Counted from the stretch's first letter, positions 53,447 to 62,765 are shown. The stretch is 64,000 nucleotides of DNA from Geothermobacter hydrogeniphilus (GCF_002898515.1 NZ_PPFX01000011.1:1-64000); one strand, 5' to 3'. Notes: generated from the letters alone by a model not told the origin. Translations and numbers: made by a program.

Positions 53447-54403
53447 TCATTTCTCCAGCGAACTCAGCAGCAGGTGGCAGAGCCTCGCCGCCACCTTCGC
53501 CGTGCGTCCGTCGATGTCGTACTCGGGGTTGTACTCGGCGATGTCAGCCAGGCGCAGTTTCTTTCCCGCCTGGCGGCGGATCCGTTCCAGCAGGTGTTCG
53601 AGGATTTCCAGTGGCAGACCGCGGGCCGCCGGGGCGCTGACGCCGGGGGCGACGGCGGCCGGCAGGACATCAAGGTCGATGCTCAGGTAGAGGGCGTCGC
53701 AGCCGGCGATGAAATCGTGCAGCCTGCTCTTGACCGGGGCCAGGTTCCAGGGGACCAGCCCGCGATCCTCGATGATGACGGTCCCCAGTTCAGCGGCGCG
53801 ACGGAAGAGGGCGGCGCTGTTGGCCGGGCGGCTGATGCCGAGGCAGAGGTAGCTGAAAGGCCGGGCGGCCTCGCGTGCCATGTCGGCGATCTGGGCGAAG
53901 GGGGTGCCGGAGTTGGCGCGGGGGGCGTTGCGCAGGTCGAAATGGGCGTCGCAGTTGATGACCCCGAGGCGGCCGGTCTGCTTGTCTCTCTGCAGGTGGC
54001 GCAGCATGCCGCAACCGCTGCCGCAGGCGATCTCATGGCCGCCGCCGAGCAGCAGGGGAAAATGACCGGCATCCAGCAACGCCGCGACCATCCCGGCCTG
54101 CTCCTCCTGCAGCGCTTCGAGGTTGTCCCCGTTAATAATCAGGTTGCCGGCATCGTAGAGAGGACCGTCAAGATGCCAGGCCTGTCCGGCCAGGGCGCGG
54201 CGGATGGCATCGGGCCCGGCGGCGGCGCCGGAGCGGCCCTGGTTGCGGCTGACACCGGCATCGCTGCAGACACCGAGGATGACCCGGCCCGGTTCAGCGT
54301 CACGCGGCAGCGGTTTCACCCGCTGGTGCCAGCGCAGCGCCTCCGGTCCGTCGGCACTGTCGATTCGCCCGCTCCAGAGGCTCATGTCAACCGGTCGCTT
54401 CAT
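53447..54403 (-). CDS. hutG: Formimidoylglutamase (arginase family)
   Basis: ATG 54403 behind GGGGAG gives 318 residues. The binuclear manganese ligands are in GGGHE (His123), NCDAHFD (Asp152, His154, Asp156) and SIDLD (about 243-247). It releases formamide and glutamate from N-formimidoyl-L-glutamate. Its start lies 17 bp inside hutI, so the two are translationally coupled. N-formylglutamate-type HutG is less likely, given the arginase motifs. Confidence 0.9.
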   Translation of the reverse strand: MKRPVDMSLWSGRIDSADGPEALRWHQRVKPLPRDAEPGRVILGVCSDAGVSRNQGRSGAAAGPDAIRRALAGQAWHLDGPLYDAGNLIINGDNLEALQEEQAGMVAALLDAGHFPLLLGGGHEIACGSGCGMLRHLQRDKQTGRLGVINCDAHFDLRNAPRANSGTPFAQIADMAREAARPFSYLCLGISRPANSAALFRRAAELGTVIIEDRGLVPWNLAPVKSRLHDFIAGCDALYLSIDLDVLPAAVAPGVSAPAARGLPLEILEHLLERIRRQAGKKLRLADIAEYNPEYDIDGRTAKVAARLCHLLLSSLEK

Positions 54404-55634
54404 GAACGATCTCCCCGTTAAAGATACGCTGCCGAGGCGAAAAAGTTCCGACCTCGGCGGCCAGCTGGTCCGGATGAGCAATATTCCAGAGCAGCAGATC
54501 GGCCCGGTAGCCGGGCGCGAGGATGCCGAGCTGATCGCCCAGTCCCAGGGCGCGGGCGGCATGGCGGGTGACCCCGGCCAGGGCGTCCTCCGGCGAGAGC
54601 CCGAACAGCACGCAGCCCATGTTCATCGCCAGCCGCAGCGAGGCCAGCGGCGAACTGCCGGGGTTGAGATCGGTTGCCAGGGCGATGGAAACCTGTCGCT
54701 TGCGCAGTTCCTGTACCGGCGGCCGCCGGGTTTCGCGGAGATAATAAAAGGCTCCCGGCAACAGCGTGGCAACGGTGCCGGATGTCTTGAGAGCGGCAAT
54801 CCCTTCATTGTCGAGGTGTTCGAGATGGTCGACCGACCAGGCGCCATGGCGCGCACCCAGGGCCGCGGCACCGCTGTTGCCGAGCTGTTCGGCATGCAGC
54901 TTGAGGCCGAGGCCATGGCGCCGCGCGGTCCGCAGCAGGCGTTCTGTCTGCTGCGGGTCGAAGGCGATGCTCTCGCAGAAGACGTCCATCGCGTCGGCCA
55001 GACCTTTGGCTGCCACCTCGGGCAGTAGCCGCTCACAGATCAGCTCGACATAGTCATCGGCCCGCCCGGCGAATTCGGGCGGGACGGCATGGGCGGCCAG
55101 CAGGGTGGTGCGGACGCGCACCGGGAATTCTTCGCCCAGGGCGCGGGCGGCCCGCAGCATTTTCAGCTCATCATCGCAGGTCAGCCCATAGCCCGACTTG
55201 ATTTCGACCGTCGTCACCCCTTCGTTGAACAGGGCCCGCAGGCGGGGCCGCGCCTGAGCGATCAGGTCACGTTCGCAGAGGGCGCGGGTGGCCCTGACGG
55301 TGGCGAGGATGCCGCCGCCGTCCCGGGCGATCTCGGCGTAGCTGGCGCCGGCGAGCCGTCGGGTGAATTCGCCGCTGCGCTGACCGCCCCAGATCAGGTG
55401 GGTGTGGCTGTCGATCAGCCCCGGTGTCAGCCAGGCGCCCCCGGCATCGATTGGTTTGCCCGGTAGGGCGTTCAGGTCAAGCTCCGTCATGGGGGCCAGC
55501 GCCCGGATCCGTCCCCGGCAGACACCGAGGACGCCCTGTTCAACGATGCCGTAGGGGCCGGGACGCTGCGGGTCCATGGTCGCCAGGTTGGCGTTGATCC
55601 AGATCTGTTCACATTGCTGCCAGGGGGCTTGCAT
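54387..55634 (-). CDS. hutI: Imidazolonepropionase
   Basis: The 415-residue amidohydrolase has the metal motif [10 protein letters not shown] (His near 78 and 80), [19 protein letters not shown] with SVDHLEHL, and [10 protein letters not shown] (catalytic Asp). It opens the imidazolone ring to N-formimidoylglutamate. AGGAG precedes ATG 55634. It is the first gene of the minus-strand hut operon, directly downstream of the HutC-type operator. Confidence 0.95.
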   Translation of the reverse strand: MQAPWQQCEQIWINANLATMDPQRPGPYGIVEQGVLGVCRGRIRALAPMTELDLNALPGKPIDAGGAWLTPGLIDSHTHLIWGGQRSGEFTRRLAGASYAEIARDGGGILATVRATRALCERDLIAQARPRLRALFNEGVTTVEIKSGYGLTCDDELKMLRAARALGEEFPVRVRTTLLAAHAVPPEFAGRADDYVELICERLLPEVAAKGLADAMDVFCESIAFDPQQTERLLRTARRHGLGLKLHAEQLGNSGAAALGARHGAWSVDHLEHLDNEGIAALKTSGTVATLLPGAFYYLRETRRPPVQELRKRQVSIALATDLNPGSSPLASLRLAMNMGCVLFGLSPEDALAGVTRHAARALGLGDQLGILAPGYRADLLLWNIAHPDQLAAEVGTFSPRQRIFNGEIVHEATG

Positions 55635-55671
55635 CGGCTCTCCTTCGAGTTATTCTTTGACTTGTCTTATA

Positions 55672-55685
55672 ATTGTATATACAAT
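55672..55685. promoter_or_regulatory. HutC-type operator
   Basis: A perfect 14-bp palindrome ATTGTATATACAAT is centred between hutI and hutC. An outer inverted pair TTGTCT/AGACAA surrounds it. It resembles the TGTATATACA core known for HutC repressors. It probably represses both divergent units until urocanate is present. Confidence 0.75.
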
Positions 55686-55735
55686 GCTAGACAAATAGCA
55701 AGGGCGTTTTGTTTGTTTTATCCGACGAGGTATCG

Positions 55736-56455
55736 ATGAAAGGTTCGGGTGTTCAGCCGCGCTATCGGGCGGTCAAGGAATTTATCAGCGACAAGATCCG
55801 CAGCAGAGACTACCCCGAGGGGGCGCGGATTCCGACCGAACAGCAGCTGACCGAAATGTTTGCCGTCAGTCGCATGACCGTCAATCGCGCCCTGCGGGAG
55901 TTGGTTGCCGAGGGCCTGCTGCTGCGGCGCCAGGGGGTCGGCACCTTCGTCAGCAGCGTCCGGGCCGAGTCCCCGCTGCTGGAGATTCGCAATATCGCCG
56001 ACGAGATTCGTGACCGCCATCACGTCTACAGCAACCGTCTGGAATGCCTGGAGTCGGCCCGGGCGGATGAACGGATTGCCGCCCGGCTCGGGGTTGCCAT
56101 CGGCGCGGAGGTCTGGCATTCGCTGCTGGTGCACCTCGAGAACGGGATCCCGGTGCAGCTGGAAGACCGCTATGTGCGTCGGGACATCGTGGCCGATTAC
56201 GGTGCCCAGGATTTTTCCCGGCAGACGCCGAACCAGTATCTCAGCACCCTGTTCCCCCTCTCGGAGCTGGAGCATATCGTCGAGGCGATCCTGCCGGAAG
56301 AACGGATCCGGCGGCTGCTGGATATGGATCGTCACGATCCCTGCCTGCTGGTTACGCGCCGGACCTGGTCGGGGCAGCAACTGGTCAGCTGTGCCTATCT
56401 TTACCATCCCGGCAGTCGTTACCGCCTCTGTTCGCGCATCGGCACGACCGATTGA
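55736..56455 (+). CDS. hutC: Histidine utilisation repressor, GntR family
   Basis: ATG 55736 gives 239 residues with an N-terminal winged helix (about 10-75: IPTEQQLTEMFAVSRMTVNRALRELVAEGLLLRRQGVGTFV) and a UTRA effector domain (about 90-235: QLEDRYVRRDIVADY, LVTRRTWSGQQLVSCAYLYHPGSRYRL). It is divergent from hutI with the palindrome between. Urocanate is the expected inducer. The frame's TTG at 55709 is an alternative start without a better ribosome-binding site. Confidence 0.9.
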   Translation: MKGSGVQPRYRAVKEFISDKIRSRDYPEGARIPTEQQLTEMFAVSRMTVNRALRELVAEGLLLRRQGVGTFVSSVRAESPLLEIRNIADEIRDRHHVYSNRLECLESARADERIAARLGVAIGAEVWHSLLVHLENGIPVQLEDRYVRRDIVADYGAQDFSRQTPNQYLSTLFPLSELEHIVEAILPEERIRRLLDMDRHDPCLLVTRRTWSGQQLVSCAYLYHPGSRYRLCSRIGTTD

Positions 56456-56510
56456 CCCGCCGGCCGGCGGGCGGTATGCTCGCGCGGAGGCATTTGAATT
56501 CACAGGTTTT

Positions 56511-56713
56511 GCAGGCCGCCAAGACGCCAAGAACGCCAGGAAGTTCACAGGCAAATTTAACGCAGAGACGGAGAGGAGCAGAGGTGGGGAGAAAATCTTT
56601 TTGGATTTTAAAACCCCAAAAAAGATCTTATGCTTTTCTCGGCGCCCTCTCCATCTCTACGCCTCTCCGTTAAAAAAGATATTACAGGCGCTCTTGGCGT
56701 CTTGACGGCAAAG
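56511..56713. repeat. Nested palindromic repeat R, copy 5
   Basis: The left outer arm GCCGCCAAGACGCCAAGAACG faces a right outer arm CTCTTGGCGTCTTGACGGCAA. The inner arms TTTAACGCAGAGACGGAGAGG and CTACGCCTCTCCGTTAAA are clear. It lies between hutC and sfsA, both on the plus strand, and ends six bases before the sfsA start. Confidence 0.9.
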
Positions 56714-56718
56714 GATTT

Positions 56719-57414
56719 ATGATGCGCCTTCCATCCCCTCTGTTGCCAGGAAAACTGGTCCGGCGCTACAAGCGCTTCTTTGCCGATATCGAGCTGGATG
56801 ACGGCACCCTGGTCACCGCCCATACCCCCAATACCGGATCGATGCTGCAGTGCGCCGTCCCCGGTTACCCGGTGCTTGTTTCCGGCAGCGACAATCCCCG
56901 CCGCAAATTGAAATACACCCTGGAACTGATCCGCGTGAACGGCTGCTGGGTCGATACCCACACTCAGCGCACCAACCGGGTGGTCGAGGAGGGGCTGTGC
57001 GGCGGGGCGATTGTCGAACTGGCCGGCGGCGAGGTGCGGCGGGAATATTGTTTCGGCGACAGTCGGCTCGATTTTCTGGTTGAGCGCGGCGCGGAGCGCA
57101 TCCTGGTCGAGGTGAAGAACGTCACCCTCACTGACGGCGGCAGCACCGCGCTGTTTCCCGATGCCGTCACCCGTCGCGGCCAGAAACACCTGCGGGAGCT
57201 GGCCGGGGCGCTGGAAAAAGGCTACCGGGCGGTCATCTTTTTCCTCATCCAGCGCGGGGAGGCCGAGTCGTTTGCGCCGGCCGACGAGATCGATCCGGAG
57301 TATGGTCGCCTGCTGCGGGACGTGGTCGACACGGGGGTGGAGGTACTGGCTTACCGGACCTGCGTCAGCGAAACGGAAAACCGCATCGGGGTGCGGTTGC
57401 CGGTGAGGTTGTGA
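56719..57414 (+). CDS. sfsA: SfsA family protein (sugar fermentation stimulation protein homologue)
   Basis: The 231-residue product matches the family: PLLPGKLVRRYKRFFADIEL, HTPNTGSM, RVNGCWVDTHTQRTNRVVEE and the nuclease-like core YCFGDSRLDFLV...ILVEVKNVTL with FPDAVTRRGQKHL. ATG 56719 or 56722 may be used, with AAGGA supplied by the end of the repeat. The molecular role is poorly defined; the fold suggests nucleic-acid binding or cleavage. Confidence 0.9.
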   Translation: MMRLPSPLLPGKLVRRYKRFFADIELDDGTLVTAHTPNTGSMLQCAVPGYPVLVSGSDNPRRKLKYTLELIRVNGCWVDTHTQRTNRVVEEGLCGGAIVELAGGEVRREYCFGDSRLDFLVERGAERILVEVKNVTLTDGGSTALFPDAVTRRGQKHLRELAGALEKGYRAVIFFLIQRGEAESFAPADEIDPEYGRLLRDVVDTGVEVLAYRTCVSETENRIGVRLPVRL

Positions 57415-57420
57415 AACCTG

Positions 57421-57581
57421 TTTGCCGCCAAGAAAAGCCTTTTTAACGGAGAGACGCTGAGAAGGAGAGTGCGCAGAGTCAATTCAAAGTCGGGTTTGAG
57501 GTGTTCAAAAACATAATGATTTCTCTCTGCCTCTCCTTCTCTCCGTCTCAGCGTTGAAATTCTTGACGTTCTTGGTGTCAG
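57421..57581. repeat. Nested palindromic repeat R, copy 6
   Basis: The inner arms TTTTTAACGGAGAGACGCTGAG and CTCCGTCTCAGCGTTGAAA pair, and the left outer arm GCCGCCAAG is present. It lies between sfsA and tmcAL, both on the plus strand. Confidence 0.85.
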
Positions 57582-57596
57582 AAAACAGAGATTAAA

Positions 57597-58841
57597 ATGA
57601 AAACTGTCGGCCTGATAACCGAATACAATCCCTTCCACAACGGCCACCTGCACCATCTGCGGGAGAGCCGGCGGATTGCCGGTGCCACGGTGGCGGTGGC
57701 AGTGATGAGCGGGCATTTTCTGCAGCGCGGGGAACCGGCACTGATTGACAAGTGGCGGCGGACGCGGATGGCGCTGGCGGCCGGGGTGGATGTGGTGGTG
57801 GAGTTGCCCTTCGCCTGGGCCTGCAACAGTGCCCCGGTGTTCGCCGCGGGGGCGGTTCGCTGCCTCGACGCGCTGGGTGGGGTTGACGCGCTCTGTTTCG
57901 GCAGCGAGGGTGGTTCTCTTGCTCCGCTGCAGAAGGCTGCCGAACTGTTGTCGCGCAAGCGCGATCATATTGAGAAAGAAACCCGGCGGCGGCTGCGACA
58001 GGGGGTGACGTATCCGGCGGCGCGGGCGCAGGTGGTCGCGGAGCTGGCGGATGAGGAGACCGCGAACCTGCTGGCCGGCCCCAACAATATCCTTGGAATC
58101 GCGTATCTCAAGGCCCTGGCGCAGTTCGACAGCCCGATCCGGCCCCTGACGCTGGAACGGATCGGGGCCGGCTATCACGACCAGCAGGCGAGCGGACGCA
58201 TCGCCAGCGCCACCGGTATTCGCGCCATGCTGGCAAAGGGGGAGGGGGTTGCGGACTACCTGCCGCATGAAAGCGCGACCGTCCTGACCGATGCGTGGCT
58301 GGAGGGGCTGTGTGTCGATCCTGAACAGCTCTACCGGCAACTGGCGACAGTCATCCTGCGCAACCCGGCAAGGCTTGCGGAGATCTACCAGGTCGAACAT
58401 GGTCTGGAAAAGAGGCTGGTGGAGGCTGCCCGTGGCTGTGGTGAGATCGGCGAACTGGTCGCGGCGGTCAAGTCGCGCCAGCTGACCCGCACCCGCATCC
58501 AGCGGGTGCTCTGTTACGTGCTGCTGGATGTGGAGAGGGCGCTGATGAAGAGAACGCTGGCGAGCGGTCCGCTCTACCTGCACCTGCTCGGCTGCAGTGA
58601 ACGGGGTCGGTCCTGGCTGGCCCATACGCGCCAGCGGCGCAGCCTGCCGCTGGTGCAGAATTTCAGCCGCATCCACGCCACCCTGAAACGCCGCTACGGC
58701 GCGGATGCCGTCTGCTACGAGGAAGCACGCCGACAGCTGGAAATGGAGGAACGCGCCACCCAGCTTTACGCGCTGCTGCTGAAGCGGCGTCCGCTCGGCA
58801 GCCTGCAGCGCGACTACCTGCATGACGCCGTAACGGTCTGA
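57597..58841 (+). CDS. tmcAL: tRNA(Met) cytidine acetate ligase (TmcAL)
   Basis: The 414-residue product has the nucleotidyltransferase start MKTVGLITEYNPFHNGH with HxxH at 14-17, SGHFLQRGEPALIDKW, and the helical C-terminal region with GPNNILGIAYLKAL. The family forms acetyl-AMP from acetate and ATP to make N4-acetylcytidine at the wobble position of elongator tRNA-Met. The ribosome-binding site is weak (AGATTAAAATG), probably because of the adjoining repeat. Confidence 0.9.
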   Translation: MKTVGLITEYNPFHNGHLHHLRESRRIAGATVAVAVMSGHFLQRGEPALIDKWRRTRMALAAGVDVVVELPFAWACNSAPVFAAGAVRCLDALGGVDALCFGSEGGSLAPLQKAAELLSRKRDHIEKETRRRLRQGVTYPAARAQVVAELADEETANLLAGPNNILGIAYLKALAQFDSPIRPLTLERIGAGYHDQQASGRIASATGIRAMLAKGEGVADYLPHESATVLTDAWLEGLCVDPEQLYRQLATVILRNPARLAEIYQVEHGLEKRLVEAARGCGEIGELVAAVKSRQLTRTRIQRVLCYVLLDVERALMKRTLASGPLYLHLLGCSERGRSWLAHTRQRRSLPLVQNFSRIHATLKRRYGADAVCYEEARRQLEMEERATQLYALLLKRRPLGSLQRDYLHDAVTV

Positions 58842-58847
58842 GCTGGC

Positions 58848-59483
58848 TCAGTCGGTGATCAGGTTGGGCAGTTCGTCAGTGTCGTCAGCGCGTGGCGGGA
58901 AACTTTCGGCCAGCAGCTCGCCGCATTCGGAGATTGCCGCGCAGAGGGCATCGCAGAGTCGCTGCTGTCTGATGCCCTGAACGATGTCGGCAACGATGGT
59001 GTCCCATTTCTGCTGGGGCACCTTTTCGCTGATGCCGCGGTCGGCGAGGATGCGGACGCGGTGTTCGAAGAGGGAGATCAGGATCAGGATGCCGGTCCGG
59101 TCGCGGGTTTCGTGCAGGCCATGTTCGAGGAAGGAGACCAGCGCCTTCTCCTCCACCTCGGCGTCGATTTCGGCCGGGTGGATCAGCCGCCGCTTGAGTC
59201 CGGGCGTGAAGCGGATCAGGAAGAAGGAAAGAACGAACAGCACCGCGTAGAGCGGTAGGAAAAACCAGATCGATTCATCACCGAAGGCCCAGCTCAGGGT
59301 CAGCCCGCCGGCCAGGGCGGCGCAGCCGGCTCCGACCAGTTCGGCCCGCGGGTAGTCATAGCTGCGATCGACGATCAGCGGTACCAGCTCGCCGCTGGTG
59401 CGTGATTCAGCCTCCGCTACCGCCTGTTCGATGCGTTGTTTCTCTTCCGCGGTGAGGATGGTTTTGGTTGTCGGTTCGGGCAT
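58848..59483 (-). CDS. TPM-domain membrane protein without signal peptide
   Basis: The 211-residue product has an N-terminal helix (LTAEEKQRIEQAVAEAESRTSGELVPLIV), two transmembrane helices (about 50-90) and a TPM-like core (LFEHRVRILADRGISEKVPQQKWDTIVADIVQGIRQ). It is related to the TPM protein upstream at 59714 but has a different topology, with helices before the core. It is probably part of the lemA-TPM-TPM unit. The function is unknown. Confidence 0.8.
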   Translation of the reverse strand: MPEPTTKTILTAEEKQRIEQAVAEAESRTSGELVPLIVDRSYDYPRAELVGAGCAALAGGLTLSWAFGDESIWFFLPLYAVLFVLSFFLIRFTPGLKRRLIHPAEIDAEVEEKALVSFLEHGLHETRDRTGILILISLFEHRVRILADRGISEKVPQQKWDTIVADIVQGIRQQRLCDALCAAISECGELLAESFPPRADDTDELPNLITD

Positions 59484-59510
59484 GGTTTGTCCTTGCTCAA
59501 TCGAATTGAT

Positions 59511-59692
59511 TTGGGCCGCCAGGACGCCAGGGACGCCAAGGAAACCTTTTCTAACGGAGAGGTGGAGAGAGCGCTTGATAAGCTCAAATTATGATTGAAA
59601 TTTCACCGGCCCAGAGTTTCCTCTCCATCTCAGCCCCTCTCCGACTCTGCGTTGAGAGCCTTTTCTTCCCTTGGCGCTTTTGGCGTTTTGAG
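59511..59692. repeat. Nested palindromic repeat R, copy 7
   Basis: The left outer arm GCCGCCAGGACGCCAGGGACG faces a right outer arm CTTGGCGCTTTTGGCGTTT. The inner arms CTAACGGAGAGGTGGAGAG and CCCTCTCCGACTCTGCGTTGAG pair. It lies between the two TPM-domain genes. Confidence 0.85.
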
Positions 59693-59713
59693 TGAACAGG
59701 GTGCGCAGGTGGT

Positions 59714-60427
59714 CTACCAGCCGCCCGACGATCCGCCGCCGCCAAAACCGCCACCGCCGAAGCCGCCGAATCCCCCGCCGCCACCGCCGAAGCCGCCGCC
59801 GCCGATCCAGAAGCCGCCGCGGCGGTAGTGGCGGCCGCGGAAACGCCGACCGCCGCCGAGCAGCAGCATGCCGGGACCGAAGAAGAGCAGCAACGGCAGC
59901 AGTCCCCAGGGGCTGCGCTTTTTCTTGCGCCGGGATTGCCCATCGGCCCGGTATTCGCCGCGTACCGCCTGCACCATGCCGTTGATGCCGGCGATGATGC
60001 CGCCGTCGAAATCCCCGAGGCGGAAATGGGGAACAATTTCATTGTCGATGATGCGTCCGGCCAGCAGGTCGGTGAGACGACCTTCGAGGCCGTAGCCGAC
60101 CTCGATGCGGACCTTGCGCTCTTCCTTGGCGACCAGCAGCAGGGCGCCATTATCCTTGCCCTTCTGTCCCAACCCCCATTTTTCGGCGACCTTGAGAGCA
60201 TATTCTTCAAGCGATTCCCCCTTCAGCGTGGGGATGGTCAGCAGCGAAATCTGTGTCGAGTCGCTCTGCTCGAACTGGCGCAGGAACTGTTCAAGCCTGG
60301 TGCGGGTTTCAGGTGCCAGTAGCCCGGCCCGGTCATTGACGAAGCCGGTCGCGGTTGGCACTTCGAGGGCGAGGGCCGGCGTGGTCAGCAGCAACCCGGC
60401 GAGAAGGAGAAGGAGCAGGCGACGCAT
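59714..60427 (-). CDS. TPM-domain protein, YgcG-like, with Gly-rich C-terminus
   Basis: ATG 60427 gives 237 residues with a Sec signal (cleavage near ALA-LE). The TPM domain (about 25-150) contains FVNDRAGLLAPETRTRLEQFL, EYALKVAEKWGLGQKGKDNGALLLVAKEERKVRIEVGYGLEGRLTD. One transmembrane helix (about 172-190) and a Gly/Phe-rich tail ending GGSSGGW follow. It is membrane-anchored with the TPM domain outside. It is coupled to lemA, whose stop is six bases upstream. Confidence 0.85.
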   Translation of the reverse strand: MRRLLLLLLAGLLLTTPALALEVPTATGFVNDRAGLLAPETRTRLEQFLRQFEQSDSTQISLLTIPTLKGESLEEYALKVAEKWGLGQKGKDNGALLLVAKEERKVRIEVGYGLEGRLTDLLAGRIIDNEIVPHFRLGDFDGGIIAGINGMVQAVRGEYRADGQSRRKKKRSPWGLLPLLLFFGPGMLLLGGGRRFRGRHYRRGGFWIGGGGFGGGGGGFGGFGGGGFGGGGSSGGW

Positions 60428-60432
60428 GGCGC

Positions 60433-61020
60433 TCAAAATTTCACTTTCGGTGCCTGTTCGACGCCCGCCGCGGCCTTGAAGGGTTCCTTGCGCTCAAGAT
60501 GCAGCAGCATGCTGTTGGTCAGGTTGTTGGGAAAGGTGCGGATCGAAGTGTTGAAGATCTGCACTGCCTTATTGTAGCGCTGACGGGCGACGTTGATGCG
60601 GTTCTCCGTTCCTTCCAGCTGGTGCTGCAGATCGCGGAAATTCTGGTTGGCTTTCAGGTCCGGGTAGCGCTCGGCGACCACCAGCAGCCGGGAGAGGGCG
60701 CTGGAAAGCTGACCCTGGGCCTGCTGGAACTTCTGGAAGGAGGCAACGTTGCCGAGATCCTTGGTCGAGATGGTGGTCTTGCCGACGCTGGCGCGGGCCT
60801 CGGTCACCGCCTGCAGGGTTTCTTTCTCATGGGCGGCATAGGCCTTGACCGTTTCCACCAGGTTGGGGATCAGGTCGGCGCGGCGTTGATAGGTCGCCTC
60901 GACATCAGCCCAGGCGGCGAAAACTGCTTCTTCGTTTTTCTGAATCTGGTTGTAGCCGCAACTGGTCAGCAGCGGAACGGTCAGCAGCAGGACAGCAAGC
61001 AGGCGCAGGGCGCGGGTCAT
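60433..61020 (-). CDS. lemA: LemA family lipoprotein
   Basis: The 195-residue product has a lipobox (LLTSC, Cys 21). The LemA helical bundle contains YNQIQKNEEAVFAAWADVEATYQRRADLIPNLVETVKAYAAHEKETL and VARQRYNKAVQIFNTSIRTFPNNL. AAGGAGC precedes ATG 61020. LemA genes commonly stand beside TPM-domain genes, as here. The function is uncertain. Confidence 0.9.
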   Translation of the reverse strand: MTRALRLLAVLLLTVPLLTSCGYNQIQKNEEAVFAAWADVEATYQRRADLIPNLVETVKAYAAHEKETLQAVTEARASVGKTTISTKDLGNVASFQKFQQAQGQLSSALSRLLVVAERYPDLKANQNFRDLQHQLEGTENRINVARQRYNKAVQIFNTSIRTFPNNLTNSMLLHLERKEPFKAAAGVEQAPKVKF

Positions 61021-61099
61021 GGTCAGCTCCTTGTGACAGGTGGATAGGTTGTTCTGCCAATATAGGGAGCCGGGTCCCCCTTGTAAAGGGGGCAGGTCG

Positions 61100-61250
61100 C
61101 ATTAATGGGCTGATGAAAAATGCCCCTCTGCGTCATTATCCTCCCTCCGCGTCAACGACGCACCTTCCGGTACGCCTTATTTCGTGGGGTTTCGGACGCC
61201 TTGTCGCTGGACATTTTTGTTCAGCCTGAGGAACGGCTTTTTCAATACAC
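61100..61250. repeat. Intergenic repeat-like region with inverted ends
   Basis: TTAATGGGCTGATGAAAAA at the left and CGGCTTTTTCAATACACTGTTAATGG at the right form an imperfect inverted pair around GC-rich sequence with GCGTCAACGACGC. No gene is seen. It looks like an intergenic repeat, but no second copy occurs in the window. Confidence 0.4.
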
Positions 61251-61252
61251 TG

Positions 61253-62500
61253 TTAATGGGTGGTAGCCTGCAGCGGCTGCTGGTGTCGGGCGCTGAGTTC
61301 CGGTGCCCGGTAAGACAGCATCTCGTTTCTGGCGGCCGGCAGGCTGAAACGGACCTCGGTCCCTTCCCCGGGGCGGCTCTGCAGACTGATGGTGCCGCCG
61401 TGAGCCTGGACGATGGCCCGGCAGATAGTCAGCCCGAGTCCAAGGCCCTCGACCTCTCCGGCAATGCCGGCGCTGCGGAAATGACGATCGAAGGCACGAA
61501 GTTCATCATCACTGCTCATGCCGTGTCCCTGGTCGCAGACGCTGACCTGGATCATCTCCTCCCAGATGCCGGCCTGCAGTCGGATGGAGGTCCCGGAAGG
61601 GGCATACTTGACGGCGTTGGAGAGCAGGTTGTGCAGCACCTGTTCAACTCTTTGCCGGTCGTAATGCGTCGGAAGTCGTTCGCTCGCCAGTTCCAGTTCG
61701 AAGCTGTAGTCCGGATGTTCCCAGCGGAACTGGTCGCAGACCTTCTGTAGCAGAGGCTGCAAGTCCGCGTCTTCCCGCTGCAGCTGGAAACCATGTCCCT
61801 CTTCCAGGTGTGCCATGGTCTGCAAATCGTCGATGATGCGCTGCAGCAGTTTCCCCTTCTGCAGGATGTGGTGCAGAAACTGCTGCCGTTGTTCGGGTTT
61901 GATCCGGGTGCTGTCGAGCATCAGCTCAGTGAAACCGATGATCGATGTCAGCGGGTTGCGTAATTCGTGGCCGATGGAGAGCAGGGCCGTGGAACGTTTC
62001 TGCTGCAGGCCCCTTTCACCATTGGCATCGGCCAGGACCAGGGTTGCCCCGAGCAGTACTCCGGAACTGTTGCGTATCTGCTCCGCCCAGACCCGCAGGT
62101 CGTGTCGTGAATCACCGGTTTTCCAGCTCAACAGGGTCTCCCGGTCACCGGCATCGCGGGCCAGCAACTGCTGCAGGGGACGGGTCAGGGGATGATGCCG
62201 CAGCGCGCCGGCCAGCGGTTGGTGGAGCATGGAGCGGGCGTCGAGTCCAAGCAGTTTCGCGGCCCGACCGGTGCAGAGGGCAATCTGCCCCCGCCCGTCG
62301 ATACCGATGATGCCGACCGGCAGTGATTCAAGCATCAGGCCCAGCTGGCAGCGCCAGCCGCGTGCCGTGGCCAGTTCGTTTTCCAGGCGGCGATGCCGTC
62401 TGCGCAACCGCTCGTGGTCGCGGCGCAGTTCGGCCAGCTCATCCTGGAGTTGTGTCAATTCAGTGACTTCGATTTCTCTGGCGGTCGTCTCCATTGACAT
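61253..62500 (-). CDS. PAS-domain sensor histidine kinase
   Basis: ATG 62500 behind GAGGG gives 415 residues. A coiled coil (about 8-50, LQDELAELRRDHERLRRRHRRLENEL) leads into a PAS domain (55-170). A HisKA domain follows with the phospho-acceptor in IGHELRNPLTSIIGF, and a HATPase domain with NLLSNAVKYAPSG, DQGHGM and GLGLGLTICRAIV. No membrane segment is seen, so it senses in the cytoplasm. No response regulator is adjacent. A sigma-54-type promoter lies upstream. Confidence 0.85.
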   Translation of the reverse strand: MSMETTAREIEVTELTQLQDELAELRRDHERLRRRHRRLENELATARGWRCQLGLMLESLPVGIIGIDGRGQIALCTGRAAKLLGLDARSMLHQPLAGALRHHPLTRPLQQLLARDAGDRETLLSWKTGDSRHDLRVWAEQIRNSSGVLLGATLVLADANGERGLQQKRSTALLSIGHELRNPLTSIIGFTELMLDSTRIKPEQRQQFLHHILQKGKLLQRIIDDLQTMAHLEEGHGFQLQREDADLQPLLQKVCDQFRWEHPDYSFELELASERLPTHYDRQRVEQVLHNLLSNAVKYAPSGTSIRLQAGIWEEMIQVSVCDQGHGMSSDDELRAFDRHFRSAGIAGEVEGLGLGLTICRAIVQAHGGTISLQSRPGEGTEVRFSLPAARNEMLSYRAPELSARHQQPLQATTH

Positions 62501-62546
62501 CGGCAGCCCTCGCTTTCCGGATTGAAAAAACATCTTGAAATTTAAC

Positions 62547-62562
62547 AGGTTATCCTGTTAGG
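62547..62562. promoter_or_regulatory. Palindrome in the leader of the histidine kinase gene
   Basis: AACAGG-TTAT-CCTGTT lies between the sigma-54-type promoter and the kinase start. It could be an RNA hairpin or a protein site; nothing more can be said. Confidence 0.35.
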
Positions 62563-62621
62563 CCGGGTGGAGTGTGTTGCCCTCCCGCAGGCGGGAAGTC
62601 GGCTCCTGATGGTTTGAAATC

Positions 62622-62637
62622 GCAAGGGGAGTGCCAA
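62622..62637 (-). promoter_or_regulatory. Sigma-54 (-24/-12) promoter for the histidine kinase
   Basis: On the minus strand TTGGCACTCCCCTTGC has the invariant GG and GC exactly 10 bp apart and matches the TGGCAC-N5-TTGC consensus fully. Transcription would start near 62610, about 110 bp before the kinase ATG. An enhancer-binding activator would be needed; none is in the window. Confidence 0.65.
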
Positions 62638-62765
62638 GTTTCTCATGAATGCCGAGCGAGGGAGGACAAGGTTTTGAAAAACAAAAGGAAGTTTTGTCGT
62701 GCGCGGAATCTGTTCCGGGGGCAGGGAGGGGTGGTTCGCCTGTCAGAGTCAAAACGCCGACGGTT

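Noticed and set aside
17431-59692. The repeat R copies as CRISPR arrays
   Set aside because: They are single, long, nested palindromes between genes, not short direct repeats with regular unique spacers, and no cas gene is present.
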